DNA from: an uncultured Clostridia bacterium | GTDB taxonomy: Bacteria > Bacillota > Clostridia > Christensenellales > Borkfalkiaceae | DNA: 12,101 bases | NCBI GenBank assembly: GCA_934249265.1 | Contig: CAKQKQ010000059.1 | Span: 1-12,101, forward strand | Direction: 5' to 3' | Position numbers and translations under genes: made by a program | Part shown: positions 1 through 6,506 of the stretch, one piece after another | Layout of the letters: the number at the start of each line of letters is the position of its first letter | Position numbering within the stretch: position 1 is the stretch's first letter | Notes under the pieces: generated by a model | What the model was told of the DNA's origin: nothing | Seen by the model: only the letters and a program-made list of their open reading frames with translations | The model's database searches: none

Positions 1-1322
1 GTGTAAGTTTTGTCTTTATTTTCGTAATTATTACTGCCGGAAGTTGTGGTTGCATCGAAACGAAGCACGCATCTGCCGTCTCTATACATTCTTATAGTTC
101 CGTCGGGTTGGAAAGACATTACTACTTCTATAGTTTTGCCGTAAGGAACGAGAGCGTTCCATGACATACCGTAATCGTTGGGGTTGCCTTGTGCGAGGTC
201 GCAGAAGTTACCCGTGTAAGACCATCCGTCTCCGTTTTGAGTAGGTTCGAGATAACTGTCGATACAGCCGTTGCAAATTCTGAAGATATCTTCATTGATG
301 GTGTCACCAACGGAAAGGATATCGTGACCGGAGAAAAGACGCATCCAGTCGGTTTCGGTATTGCCGTAAAGTTTAAACTTGAAAGAGAAGCCCGTCGTTT
401 GGTTGAACATAGGAAGTCCGTTTACATACAAGCCTTCGGGGTTAGCGATAGGAGTAGAGTCGAAATCATAAGCGAATTCAACTACTTCATCGTGGTCGTC
501 TATAGTCAAGTCTGTGCTTGTTGCCGTCGTTTTGTAGAAAGCGAATTTTTCGGGTTCGAGCGTCAAAGACGTGCCGTATTCAACTTCGGTTTGAGTCGTT
601 TTAAATACGTTTTCACCGCATTTATAATTGACGGTAAGTTTGTATTTATTGGGAGTATACTTAACGGTATAAACCAAACCGTCAACGCTGTTCATCGTGC
701 CGCTTACGGTCGCCATATCTGCCGTGTGACCTTTTACCGCGGGAGTAGCGACTTCAAATGTGCTGTCGTAAGCAACTTCTGCCACGTACGTCTCGGGGTT
801 GTTGTCAGAACCGATATAATTGATTGTAAGTTTATACAAATTGGGAGTATACGTAACAGTGTAAGTTTTGCCTTCAAGGCTGTCCATGTTTCCGGAAATT
901 ACCGTTTGGTCGGGAGTGTAACCGGGGATTTCGGGTACTGTTACCGAGTAATTCGATTTGTAAGAAACGTCTTCAAAATGACTTGTCGGGTTGTTTTTTG
1001 CGCCCGTGTAAATAATTGCAAGGGTGTATTTGTTGGCAACGAAAGTAACCGTAATTTCTACGTTTGCTTTTGCCGTTTTGCCCTTAACAACTTTTTGGTC
1101 GGCGGTATAACCCTCGATAACGGGCGAAGTAATTTCGTATTCCGTATCTTGATTGTACGTCTCGCTGTAAGTTTCGGCAGCCGTTTGTCCGTCTTCATAC
1201 ACGTACGTAACGGTTACCGTAGGTCTGTGTGCCTCTATGTCGATTTTGTCGCATGCGACCAACATAGAGCAAGAAAATACCATTACTACCGACATTACGA
1301 GTAGTAATAAATTTCTCTTCAT
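1..1322 (-). CDS. Repeat-containing surface lipoprotein, 3' end missing
   Basis: Reading the minus strand from an ATG at 1322-1320 gives an uninterrupted frame of 440 codons that leaves the window at base 1, so the C-terminus is not seen. The start is fixed by AGGAGG at 1330-1335, seven bases upstream. Residues 1-24 form a lipoprotein signal: basic MKRN, a hydrophobic core, and the lipobox LVAC with Cys24 as the lipidated residue. Four tandem repeats of about 62 residues follow (roughly 35-95, 98-159, 162-223, 226-286). Each has a 'YKLTxNY' opening strand, a 'GYTPDQ'-like turn and a 'YTVTYTPN' closing strand, resembling MucBP/InlB B-repeat modules. From about 297 onward the sequence (FSFKFKL, WMRLFSG, MSFQPDGTIRMYRDG) resembles a concanavalin A-like/LamG carbohydrate-binding fold. 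It is probably anchored outside the membrane and binds glycans, but no catalytic residues are visible. The surface lipoprotein call is firm; the ligand is inference. Confidence 0.88.
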   Translation of the reverse strand, partial: MKRNLLLLVMSVVMVFSCSMLVACDKIDIEAHRPTVTVTYVYEDGQTAAETYSETYNQDTEYEITSPVIEGYTADQKVVKGKTAKANVEITVTFVANKYTLAIIYTGAKNNPTSHFEDVSYKSNYSVTVPEIPGYTPDQTVISGNMDSLEGKTYTVTYTPNLYKLTINYIGSDNNPETYVAEVAYDSTFEVATPAVKGHTADMATVSGTMNSVDGLVYTVKYTPNKYKLTVNYKCGENVFKTTQTEVEYGTSLTLEPEKFAFYKTTATSTDLTIDDHDEVVEFAYDFDSTPIANPEGLYVNGLPMFNQTTGFSFKFKLYGNTETDWMRLFSGHDILSVGDTINEDIFRICNGCIDSYLEPTQNGDGWSYTGNFCDLAQGNPNDYGMSWNALVPYGKTIEVVMSFQPDGTIRMYRDGRCVLRFDATTTSGSNNYENKDKTY

Positions 1323-1335
1323 TTTGCTTCCTCCT

Positions 1336-2072
1336 AATTTAGATATATTAAAAAATTCGTCAGCGCGCGCCCGAATTATGCACAAATGTACTTGCAAAAT
1401 ATGCAAATATACGCGCAAATTATATTATGTCGCGCCCGCAATAACATATAGTATTATAATATAAATTATAACTTTGTCAAGGGGGTTTTTGAAAAAAATG
1501 CCCGCTTTTGTAAATAAATTGTAAATAAAATGCGTATTTTTGCTTAAAATCGTCTTATTTTCGTCTATTATTTGTGTGTTTGTGGTTGTTTATATTGCGG
1601 TGGGCGTGTTGCGGTGCTTTTGTCGTGGTGGGTTTGTCTTATTGTTGGAGTTTGTTGTTCTATTGGGTAGGGTTGTTGTGGAAGTTGCTTTATTGCGTGG
1701 TTGCTTTATTGCGGGGTGTTTTGCTGTTGGCGTTGTTGTTGGTGGCGGGCGTAAGCATTTAATTGCCAATACAAACCTTTATTAAGTTTTGCGACTAAAT
1801 AAAAAATAGTCTTTTCGTGCTTAAATTGTGTTGCAAAAACGCTAAATTTTATGTTAAAATAAACCCGAAAGAGTAAAAAGTTGCCCAAACGGCAAAAACC
1901 GAACGATTATTGCGGCTTTACATACGTTAGGTTGTGTTTTGCCGTTTAATTTATGCGTAAAAACGGTATCGTTTGCAAATTGTGAGATAGTCGTTTCTCG
2001 ACAGCGTAAAGTGGAGATTTGACGCTTTTACATAATACGTATTGTGCAAAACGGGCAAAAAAGGAGGTACAG
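1336..2072. other. Divergent intergenic region with a G+T-rich tract
   Basis: About 740 bases separate the lipoprotein and hydrolase starts. Bases 1336-1500 hold the lipoprotein leader and promoter. Bases 1568-1750 are almost pure G and T on the plus strand and include a 16-base tandem duplication (1685-1700 and 1701-1716, one mismatch). The open frames across this tract give only Val/Leu/Gly/Cys-rich low-complexity peptides with no good ribosome binding site, so no gene is called. At 1887-1897 and 1937-1947 an 11-base inverted repeat (AAACGGCAAAA / TTTTGCCGTTT) encloses 39 bases. For the hydrolase, TTGACG at 2019-2024 with TATTGT at 2040-2045 is only a weak promoter candidate because the spacing is 15. 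Confidence 0.5.
1453..1480 (-). promoter_or_regulatory. Sigma-70-type promoter of the lipoprotein gene
   Basis: On the minus strand TTGACA (1475-1480) and TATAAT (1453-1458) are both perfect hexamers separated by 16 bases. They point toward the lipoprotein start at 1322 and would leave a leader of about 120 bases. Confidence 0.75.
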
Positions 2073-2936
2073 ATGACCATAGAAGACAGAATCGACAGAA
2101 TTTTGTTGCGGCTTTCCGGGGCTAAAAGCGGTAAAAACTACATCAAAATGAAAGATTATCCTTATCCCCTTAAAACTTTTATAAAAAAGACTAAAAAAGT
2201 CGAAATAAGCCAAATAGGAGAAAATTACGTCACCAAAATAAGTAAGCCGAGTAACGCCGACGGAGTGGTGGTGTATTTGCACGGCGGCGGTTATAAGGAC
2301 AATTTCAACCGCGAACATTGGAGATTTATCGACAGATTATCATCGAAATGCAGTTTTGACGTGGTTGCTCCCGATTATCCTTTGTTGCCGCAAACCTATG
2401 AAAAAACAATTGAATTTTTAAACAAGGTTTATGAAGATATCGCCGATAAATACAAAACGATTATTTTTATGGGCGACAGCGCGGGCGGCGGTCTTTCAAT
2501 GGGTTACGCCGCATATTTAAGGGATAACGGCAAGCGTGTTCCCGATAAAATTATTGCGTTTTCGCCGTGGCTCGATTTGACTATGACAAATCCGCAAATT
2601 TACGAGTACGACAGAAAAGACCCAATGCTCAATATAGAATCGCTTAGGAAAAACGGGTTAGAATACGCTTATCCGTCAACGCCTAAAAATCCGATTATTT
2701 CTCCGTTATATGCAAATTTGGAAAATTTAGGAGAAATTTATATCTTTTTCGGTGATTGTGATTTGCTTTGTCCCGACGGAATAGAACTTTCTAAAAAGCA
2801 ATTTAACGGCACTAAAATTAAATTCGATTTAAAGAAAAACATGTTGCACGCTTATGCAATTTTGCCCGTAAAAGGGGCGGAGTACGTATTCCAAAAGGTG
2901 CTTAAAATACTCGATAAACAAGCCGCAATGCTTTGA
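2073..2936 (+). CDS. Alpha/beta hydrolase, HSL/acetyl-esterase family
   Basis: A 287-residue protein that probably hydrolyses short-chain acyl or acetyl esters in the cytoplasm, since no signal peptide is visible. The ATG at 2073 is preferred because AAGGAGG lies at 2061-2067, five bases upstream; a TTG 18 codons earlier lacks such a site. The family IV (hormone-sensitive-lipase-like) signature is complete: oxyanion-hole HGGG at 70-73, nucleophile elbow GDSAGGG with Ser136, the catalytic Asp most likely Asp230 in GDCDLL, and His259 in MLHAY. APDYPLLP (99-106) and SPWLDLT (164-170) are further family hallmarks. Length is normal or slightly short for the family (about 290-330). It stands alone, divergent from the lipoprotein gene and closed by a strong terminator. 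The natural substrate cannot be told from sequence. Related annotations would be acetylesterase Aes or 'alpha/beta hydrolase fold-3'. Confidence 0.9.
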   Translation: MTIEDRIDRILLRLSGAKSGKNYIKMKDYPYPLKTFIKKTKKVEISQIGENYVTKISKPSNADGVVVYLHGGGYKDNFNREHWRFIDRLSSKCSFDVVAPDYPLLPQTYEKTIEFLNKVYEDIADKYKTIIFMGDSAGGGLSMGYAAYLRDNGKRVPDKIIAFSPWLDLTMTNPQIYEYDRKDPMLNIESLRKNGLEYAYPSTPKNPIISPLYANLENLGEIYIFFGDCDLLCPDGIELSKKQFNGTKIKFDLKKNMLHAYAILPVKGAEYVFQKVLKILDKQAAML

Positions 2937-2963
2937 TTTGGTTATTATAAAATTTGATGTTTT

Positions 2964-3006
2964 GCCTATTTTACAGCATATGTATGCTGTAAAATAGGCT
3001 TTTTTT
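2964..3006 (+). terminator. Rho-independent terminator after the hydrolase
   Basis: Perfect 17-base inverted repeat (2964-2980 with 2983-2999), folding as a 15-16 bp stem with a very small loop, followed directly by seven T residues (3000-3006). It lies 27 bases after the hydrolase stop. Confidence 0.92.
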
Positions 3007-3083
3007 GTGCCGAAAAGTCTTAAAATATTTAAAATATGCCGTTTTAAAGAGTAAATGCTTTCGCGTTACACATTAATATATGT

Positions 3084-3172
3084 TACGCATGTGCATATAT
3101 AGTATTTTATGACTATAAATTAATACGTATGCGCATACGTGACGGGTGCGTATACGTCGCGCGCGTGCACAT
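3084..3172. repeat. Cluster of alternating purine-pyrimidine tracts
   Basis: Four tracts of strict purine-pyrimidine alternation occur within 90 bases: 3084-3101 (18), 3124-3141 (18, including the perfect 16-base palindrome ACGTATGCGCATACGT at 3125-3140), 3146-3157 (12) and 3158-3172 (15, CG-rich). Such DNA is prone to the left-handed Z form. No gene covers it. Confidence 0.6.
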
Positions 3173-3220
3173 TTAATGAATAGGGCAGTGATTTGAGTAG
3201 GTGGAAAGGTTAAAGAAAAA

Positions 3221-3388
3221 ATGATGAACCGTCAAATTTCAGCCTTTCTTGTGATAGCCGAGCGAGAATTGAATAAATTAAGTTTTAACGGCGCTAAATT
3301 TGTAAAATCTTTGTTAAACTCGCTTATAATACCACTCGGTATTATTGCACTCGTTTGCCTCGATTTTTCTAAAATTTATCAGCGTTAA
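3221..3388 (+). CDS. Possible 55-residue hydrophobic peptide (doubtful)
   Basis: An open frame from the double ATG at 3221/3224 to TAA at 3386-3388 encodes 55 residues. There is a polar N-terminal half (ISAFLVIAERELNKLSF) and a hydrophobic stretch near residues 35-46 (SLIIPLGIIALV) that could span or lie on a membrane. A GGAAAGG at 3202-3208 is twelve bases upstream, too far to be a convincing ribosome binding site. The frame overlaps the 5' half of the structured element at 3242-3544, whose base pairing could by itself explain the sequence pattern. An open frame of this length is not rare by chance in DNA of this composition. No family is recognised. Confidence 0.2.
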   Translation: MMNRQISAFLVIAERELNKLSFNGAKFVKSLLNSLIIPLGIIALVCLDFSKIYQR

Positions 3389-3544
3389 AATGCGAAGCAC
3401 CTTAAAGCCATATTTTTAGATGATTTATTGCAAACGCGAGCGGCGGCATACTATACGTATGACAAGCGAGCGTTTGCGGTAAAGAGCAAAAAAGATGTCT
3501 TTAAGGCTTAAAAGACTCAATTCTCGCTCGGCTCACAAAGGGGC
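3242..3544 (+). ncRNA. Structured element: candidate ncRNA or palindromic mobile element
   Basis: The whole stretch folds on paper into one closed three-way junction. Closing stem P1: 3256-3272 pairs perfectly with 3517-3533 (17 bp) and extends outward through two small bulges to 3242/3544. Arm 1: 3283-3290 pairs with 3383-3390, 3295-3301 with 3372-3378, and at its tip 3326-3333 pairs with 3338-3345 around the loop ACTC. Arm 2: 3395-3397 with 3507-3509, 3400-3407 with 3499-3506, 3413-3417 with 3489-3493, then 3424-3437 with 3470-3483 (14 pairs), tipped by 3447-3451 with 3457-3461. At least four pairs are G-U when read on the plus strand and none of those traced are A-C, which weakly favours a plus-strand RNA. 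No matching Rfam family is recognised. Alternatives are a MITE-like repeat with long terminal inverted repeats, or a dispersed intergenic palindrome. Confidence 0.45.
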
Positions 3545-3620
3545 CGAAGATTTGGTTGATTTATTTATAAAAACTCAATTTTTGCTCGATTCACAAAGGG
3601 GCGTAGAGTTGGTTGATTTT
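3515..3620. repeat. Two tandem imperfect copies of a ~48-base repeat
   Basis: Copy A (3515-3562) and copy B (3573-3619) share ACTCAATT, GCTCG, TCACAAAGGGGC and TTGGTTGATTT in order, separated by a ten-base A/T spacer. The first half of copy A is the 3' closing arm of the structured element at 3242-3544, so copy B is a second, diverged 3' arm. Confidence 0.75.
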
Positions 3621-3658
3621 TTGTTAAAAAAATTTTTTTAAATTTGTTGTAAAAATTG

Positions 3659-3687
3659 TTGACAAACTATTTGTAAAGGCGTATACT
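3659..3687 (+). promoter_or_regulatory. Promoter of the metal-resistance operon
   Basis: TTGACA at 3659-3664 (perfect -35), a 17-base spacer, then TATACT at 3682-3687 (5/6 match to -10). Transcription would begin near 3694, inside the operator, about 45 bases before the arsR start. Confidence 0.88.
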
Positions 3688-3690
3688 GAC

Positions 3691-3718
3691 AATAGTTGAA
3701 GAATTGTTCAACTGTTAT
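3691..3718 (+). promoter_or_regulatory. ArsR/SmtB-type operator
   Basis: AGTTGAA (3694-3700) and TTCAACT (3707-3713) form a perfect inverted repeat around six bases. The symmetry extends imperfectly outward to about 12 bases per arm. The core TGAA-N6-TTCA matches the arrangement known for SmtB-family operators. It sits just downstream of the -10 box at the transcription start, so a bound repressor would block initiation; this points to autoregulation by the adjacent ArsR-family protein. Confidence 0.75.
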
Positions 3719-3738
3719 TCAATTATTGCGGAGGGGTT

Positions 3739-4152
3739 ATGAAAGACGATAATCGCGAAATTTCAACAATAAATCGCAAGCACGGCGAAACCGAGGATAC
3801 AAACGAAGTGTGCGAAACGCAACACGTTCATAAAAAAACTGTCGGCACGGTAAAAAACGCTATGCCCGACGAAGATACAATTTACGACTTGGCGGAATTG
3901 TTTAAAGTGTTCGGCGATTCGACGAGGACTAAAATAATTTCGGCTTTGTTTGAAGCGGAGTTGTGCGTTTGCGATATTTGCGCGGTGCTTTCAATGACAA
4001 AATCTGCCGTTTCGCATCAATTGAGAATTTTAAGACAAACTAATATCGTCAAAGCGAGAAGAGTGGGTAAAGAAGTTTTTTATTCGCTCGATGACGACCA
4101 TATTTATCAAATATATCAAATGGCTTTAAAACATTTGACCGAAGAAGATTAA
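3739..4152 (+). CDS. cadC: ArsR/SmtB (CadC-like) metal-sensing repressor
   Basis: A 137-residue winged-helix repressor that should bind the operator at 3694-3713 and release it on binding Cd, Zn or Pb. The ATG follows GGAGG at 3730-3734. The helix-turn-helix lies near residues 83-104 (LSMTKSAVSHQLRIL), followed by the wing RRVGKEVFYSL. Two metal sites can be traced. ELCVCD gives Cys76 and Cys78, the CadC alpha3N pair, with Cys81 nearby. Asp119, His121, His132 and Glu135 form the complete DxHx10HxxE alpha5 site of SmtB/CzrA/CadC. The N-terminal extension carries Cys25, His29 and His31, where CadC has its additional cysteine ligands. It is the first gene of the operon with the HMA protein and P1B ATPase. 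CadC is the best family name; exact metal preference is inferred. Confidence 0.92.
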   Translation: MKDDNREISTINRKHGETEDTNEVCETQHVHKKTVGTVKNAMPDEDTIYDLAELFKVFGDSTRTKIISALFEAELCVCDICAVLSMTKSAVSHQLRILRQTNIVKARRVGKEVFYSLDDDHIYQIYQMALKHLTEED

Positions 4153-4194
4153 GCGGCAAAAACAAGATAGTTGCGGCAAATTAAAAGTTCGCGC

Positions 4195-4248
4195 CAAACC
4201 AAACGTTTGCACAAAGTCGAGCAAGTTCGCTACAAAGCAAACGGTTTG
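4195..4248 (+). other. Intercistronic stem-loop
   Basis: CAAACC (4195-4200) pairs with GGTTTG (4243-4248) and GTTTGC (4205-4210) with GCAAAC (4237-4242): a 12 bp stem with a four-base bulge and a 26-base loop. It lies between the repressor and HMA genes. No T-run follows, so it is more likely an mRNA-stability or processing element than a terminator. The rest of 4153-4305 is A-rich with no gene. Confidence 0.35.
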
Positions 4249-4305
4249 AAAATTTAATTAAGAAAAAAATTTAAAAAACATATAAACAAATAAGGAGATT
4301 TTATT

Positions 4306-4527
4306 ATGAAAAAGATTTACAATTTGGAAGACCTTGACTGTGCTAATTGCGCAATGAAAATGCAAGACGCTATCTGCAAGTTGGACGGCATCAACGAAGT
4401 TAGAGTAGATTTCCTCACTCAAAAAATGTATATCGACGCCGACGACGAAAATTTCGATAAGATAATGAAAGCAGTTGCAAAGTGCGTAAAGAAAGTCGAA
4501 CCCGATTGCACTATTTTAGGTTTATAA
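4306..4527 (+). CDS. Free-standing heavy-metal-associated (HMA) domain protein
   Basis: A 73-residue cytosolic protein consisting of one HMA (Atx1/CopZ-like) beta-alpha-beta-beta-alpha-beta domain. The metal-binding loop is LDCANCA with Cys12 and Cys15; the Asp just before the first Cys resembles the N-terminal domains of Zn/Cd/Pb ATPases (ZntA has an Asp there) more than copper chaperones, which usually have MxCxxC. The rest (KLDGINEVRVDFLTQKMYI) fits the fold. The start is set by AAGGAG at 4292-4297 with an eight-base gap. It lies between the repressor and the ATPase, and the ATPase lacks the HMA domain normally fused at its N-terminus. The likely role is therefore to deliver metal to, or regulate, that pump; partnership is inferred from context. 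Confidence 0.9.
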   Translation: MKKIYNLEDLDCANCAMKMQDAICKLDGINEVRVDFLTQKMYIDADDENFDKIMKAVAKCVKKVEPDCTILGL

Positions 4528-4607
4528 AATTTCGGGATACGGCAAATTAATAAAAATTTAAAAATATTACATTTGTAAAATAATATACTTGGGGTTTATT
4601 GTCGATT

Positions 4608-6467
4608 ATGAGCAAAAAACTGAAAAAGAAATTATATCTTTTGATAGCGGACTTTATAGTGTTCGCGTTGGCGGTTATAATTACCCGCGTATTCGATTTG
4701 GGTAAAACTGCCGAAATAATAATTTTCGGGTGCGTGTACGTGTTCTGCGCTTACTCGGTATTAAGAAAAGCGTTTTTGGGCGTAATTCACCTTCAAATGC
4801 TTGACGAAAACTTTTTAATGACAATCGCGTCTATCGGCGCATTTGCGATAGGCGATTATCTTGAAAGCGTAAGCGTAATTTTGTTTTACCTTGTCGGCGA
4901 CTGGTTCGAGGCGTTCGCGGTGGGCAAGTCGAGAGGTTCTATAGCAAAAATGATGGATATCCGTCCCGAGACGGCGCGCCTTGTCGTTGACGGGATCGAG
5001 AAGACCGTATTTCCCGAGGAAGTCAAATTGGACGACGTTTTGCTTGTAAAACCGGGTGAAAAAATCCCCGTAGACTGCGAAGTTATAAGCGGCGAGAGTT
5101 ATATCGATACTTCGTTCTTGACGGGCGAAAGTATGCCGGTATTTGTCAAAGAGGGCGATATGGTAAGCGGCGGTGCGATTAATAAAAACGGCGTGCTTAT
5201 GCTTCGCGCTAAAAAGTTGTATACCGATAGCGCGGTGGCAAAAGTGCTTCAACTTGTAGAAAGTGCGTCGGCTAAAAAAGCCAAAGCCGAAAACTTCATC
5301 ACCAAATTCGCGCGTATTTATACTCCCGCGGTTGTCGGCGGCGCAGTTTTGTTGTTTATCATTCCTTCTATTATAACGGGACGTTGGACAGACTGGCTTT
5401 ATAGGGCGTTGACGTTTTTGGTTGTATCTTGTCCTTGTGCGCTCGTCATCAGTATACCGCTCGGTTTCTTTGGCGGAATAGGCAATGCGTCGCGTTACGG
5501 CATACTTGTAAAGGGCAGTAGTTATATAGAACAATTAAGCAAAGCAAACATTTACGCATTCGATAAAACGGGTACGCTCACCGAGGGTAAATTGCACGTT
5601 TTGGAGATAACGCCTGCTGTAAACAAGACAGAAATTCTTGAAATTGCGGGCATTTGCGAAAGCGGTTCTACACACCCCATCGCTCAAAGTATATTAAAAG
5701 AATGTAGCGATATCGAAAGCGGATACGCCGTAACCGAAATAAGCGGAAAGGGCATTAAAGCCGAAAAAGACGGCAGAGTATTGCTTTGCGGAAACGAAAA
5801 ATTGATGGCTGAATTCGGCGTTGAAGTCGAAAAGAGTTCTACCGTAGGCACGCACGTTTACGTTGCCGAAAACGGTAAATATATAGGTACGATAGTAGTA
5901 GGCGACAAGATAAGAGAAGACACCAAACAAACCATTGCCGACATCAAGGCGTTGGGCGGTAAAACGGTTATGCTTACGGGCGACTGCGAAAGCGTTGCTA
6001 AAAGCGTGGCTACCGAAGTGGGTCTCGACGAGTATAAGAGTTCGCTTTTACCCGAAAACAAGGTGCAAGAAGTTGAAAACATCATCGCCAATAAAAAGCC
6101 CGAAGACGTCGTCGTGTACGTGGGCGACGGTATAAACGACGCGCCCGTGCTTACGAGGGCAGACGTAGGTATAGCGATGGGCGGCGTAGGCAGCGACGCG
6201 GCAATAGAAGCCGCAGACGTCGTGTTTATGTACGACAATATACGTTCGCTTTCGATAGTTAAAAAGATATCGATGATTACCGTAAGAATAGTAAAAGAAA
6301 ATATTATTTTCGCCCTTGCGGTTAAGTTCGGCGTACTTATTTTAAGCGCGTTCGGTCTTGCAAGTATGTGGCTTGCATTGTTCGCGGACGTCGGCGTTGC
6401 TGTACTTGCGATTTTAAACGCTATGCGTACAGGCTTAAAACTTAAAGAAAAGAAACAAAGTAAATAA
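4608..6467 (+). CDS. cadA: P1B-2 type Zn2+/Cd2+/Pb2+-exporting ATPase
   Basis: A 619-residue inner-membrane pump that exports divalent soft metals using ATP. Numbered from the ATG at 4608: hydrophobic segments near 9-28, 34-53 and a pair within 69-100; actuator motif TGES at 172-175; two segments near 240-257 and 266-289, the latter with the metal-site motif CPC (275-277); phosphorylation motif DKTGT (Asp319); the P1B His-Pro at 356-357; GDGIND at 506-511; and two C-terminal segments, the last with ADVG (Asp594), the conserved Asp of ZntA/CadA pumps. CPC plus that Asp marks subgroup P1B-2 rather than copper pumps. The usual N-terminal HMA domain is absent and is encoded separately just upstream. 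The start is uncertain: an in-frame TTG at 4599 sits four bases after GGGG (4591-4594), while the ATG at 4608 is thirteen bases away. It is the last gene of the operon. Confidence 0.94.
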   Translation: MSKKLKKKLYLLIADFIVFALAVIITRVFDLGKTAEIIIFGCVYVFCAYSVLRKAFLGVIHLQMLDENFLMTIASIGAFAIGDYLESVSVILFYLVGDWFEAFAVGKSRGSIAKMMDIRPETARLVVDGIEKTVFPEEVKLDDVLLVKPGEKIPVDCEVISGESYIDTSFLTGESMPVFVKEGDMVSGGAINKNGVLMLRAKKLYTDSAVAKVLQLVESASAKKAKAENFITKFARIYTPAVVGGAVLLFIIPSIITGRWTDWLYRALTFLVVSCPCALVISIPLGFFGGIGNASRYGILVKGSSYIEQLSKANIYAFDKTGTLTEGKLHVLEITPAVNKTEILEIAGICESGSTHPIAQSILKECSDIESGYAVTEISGKGIKAEKDGRVLLCGNEKLMAEFGVEVEKSSTVGTHVYVAENGKYIGTIVVGDKIREDTKQTIADIKALGGKTVMLTGDCESVAKSVATEVGLDEYKSSLLPENKVQEVENIIANKKPEDVVVYVGDGINDAPVLTRADVGIAMGGVGSDAAIEAADVVFMYDNIRSLSIVKKISMITVRIVKENIIFALAVKFGVLILSAFGLASMWLALFADVGVAVLAILNAMRTGLKLKEKKQSK

Positions 6468-6506
6468 ATTTCATATGCGTTTTTTATAGAAACAAAATAT
6501 CCGATT

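Noticed and set aside
189..1304. Long plus-strand open frame (371 codons)
   Set aside because: It is the antisense shadow of the minus-strand lipoprotein, which has a signal peptide, promoter, ribosome binding site and coherent repeats; the plus frame has none.
1540..1785. Hydrophobic Val/Leu/Gly-rich frame in the G+T tract
   Set aside because: Composition follows directly from the G+T bias, an overlapping second frame gives a similar hydrophobic peptide, and no good ribosome binding site precedes it.
2019..2072. 18-codon N-terminal extension of the hydrolase from a TTG
   Set aside because: The ATG at 2073 has an AAGGAGG at ideal spacing, and the extension reads through that ribosome binding site.
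3325..3330. Perfect TATAAT inside arm 1 of the structured element
   Set aside because: No -35 at proper spacing; the bases are better explained as part of the 8 bp hairpin 3326-3345.
3515..3620. CRISPR-like repeat pair
   Set aside because: Only two diverged copies with a ten-base A/T spacer and no cas genes; they relate to the structured element instead.
4584..4589. TATACT as an internal promoter for the ATPase
   Set aside because: No recognisable -35 box 16-18 bases upstream in the A/T-rich gap, so an independent promoter is not supported.
4815..5534. 239-codon minus-strand frame inside the ATPase gene
   Set aside because: Antisense shadow of a clearly identified P1B ATPase; the product is low-complexity Arg/Tyr-rich.
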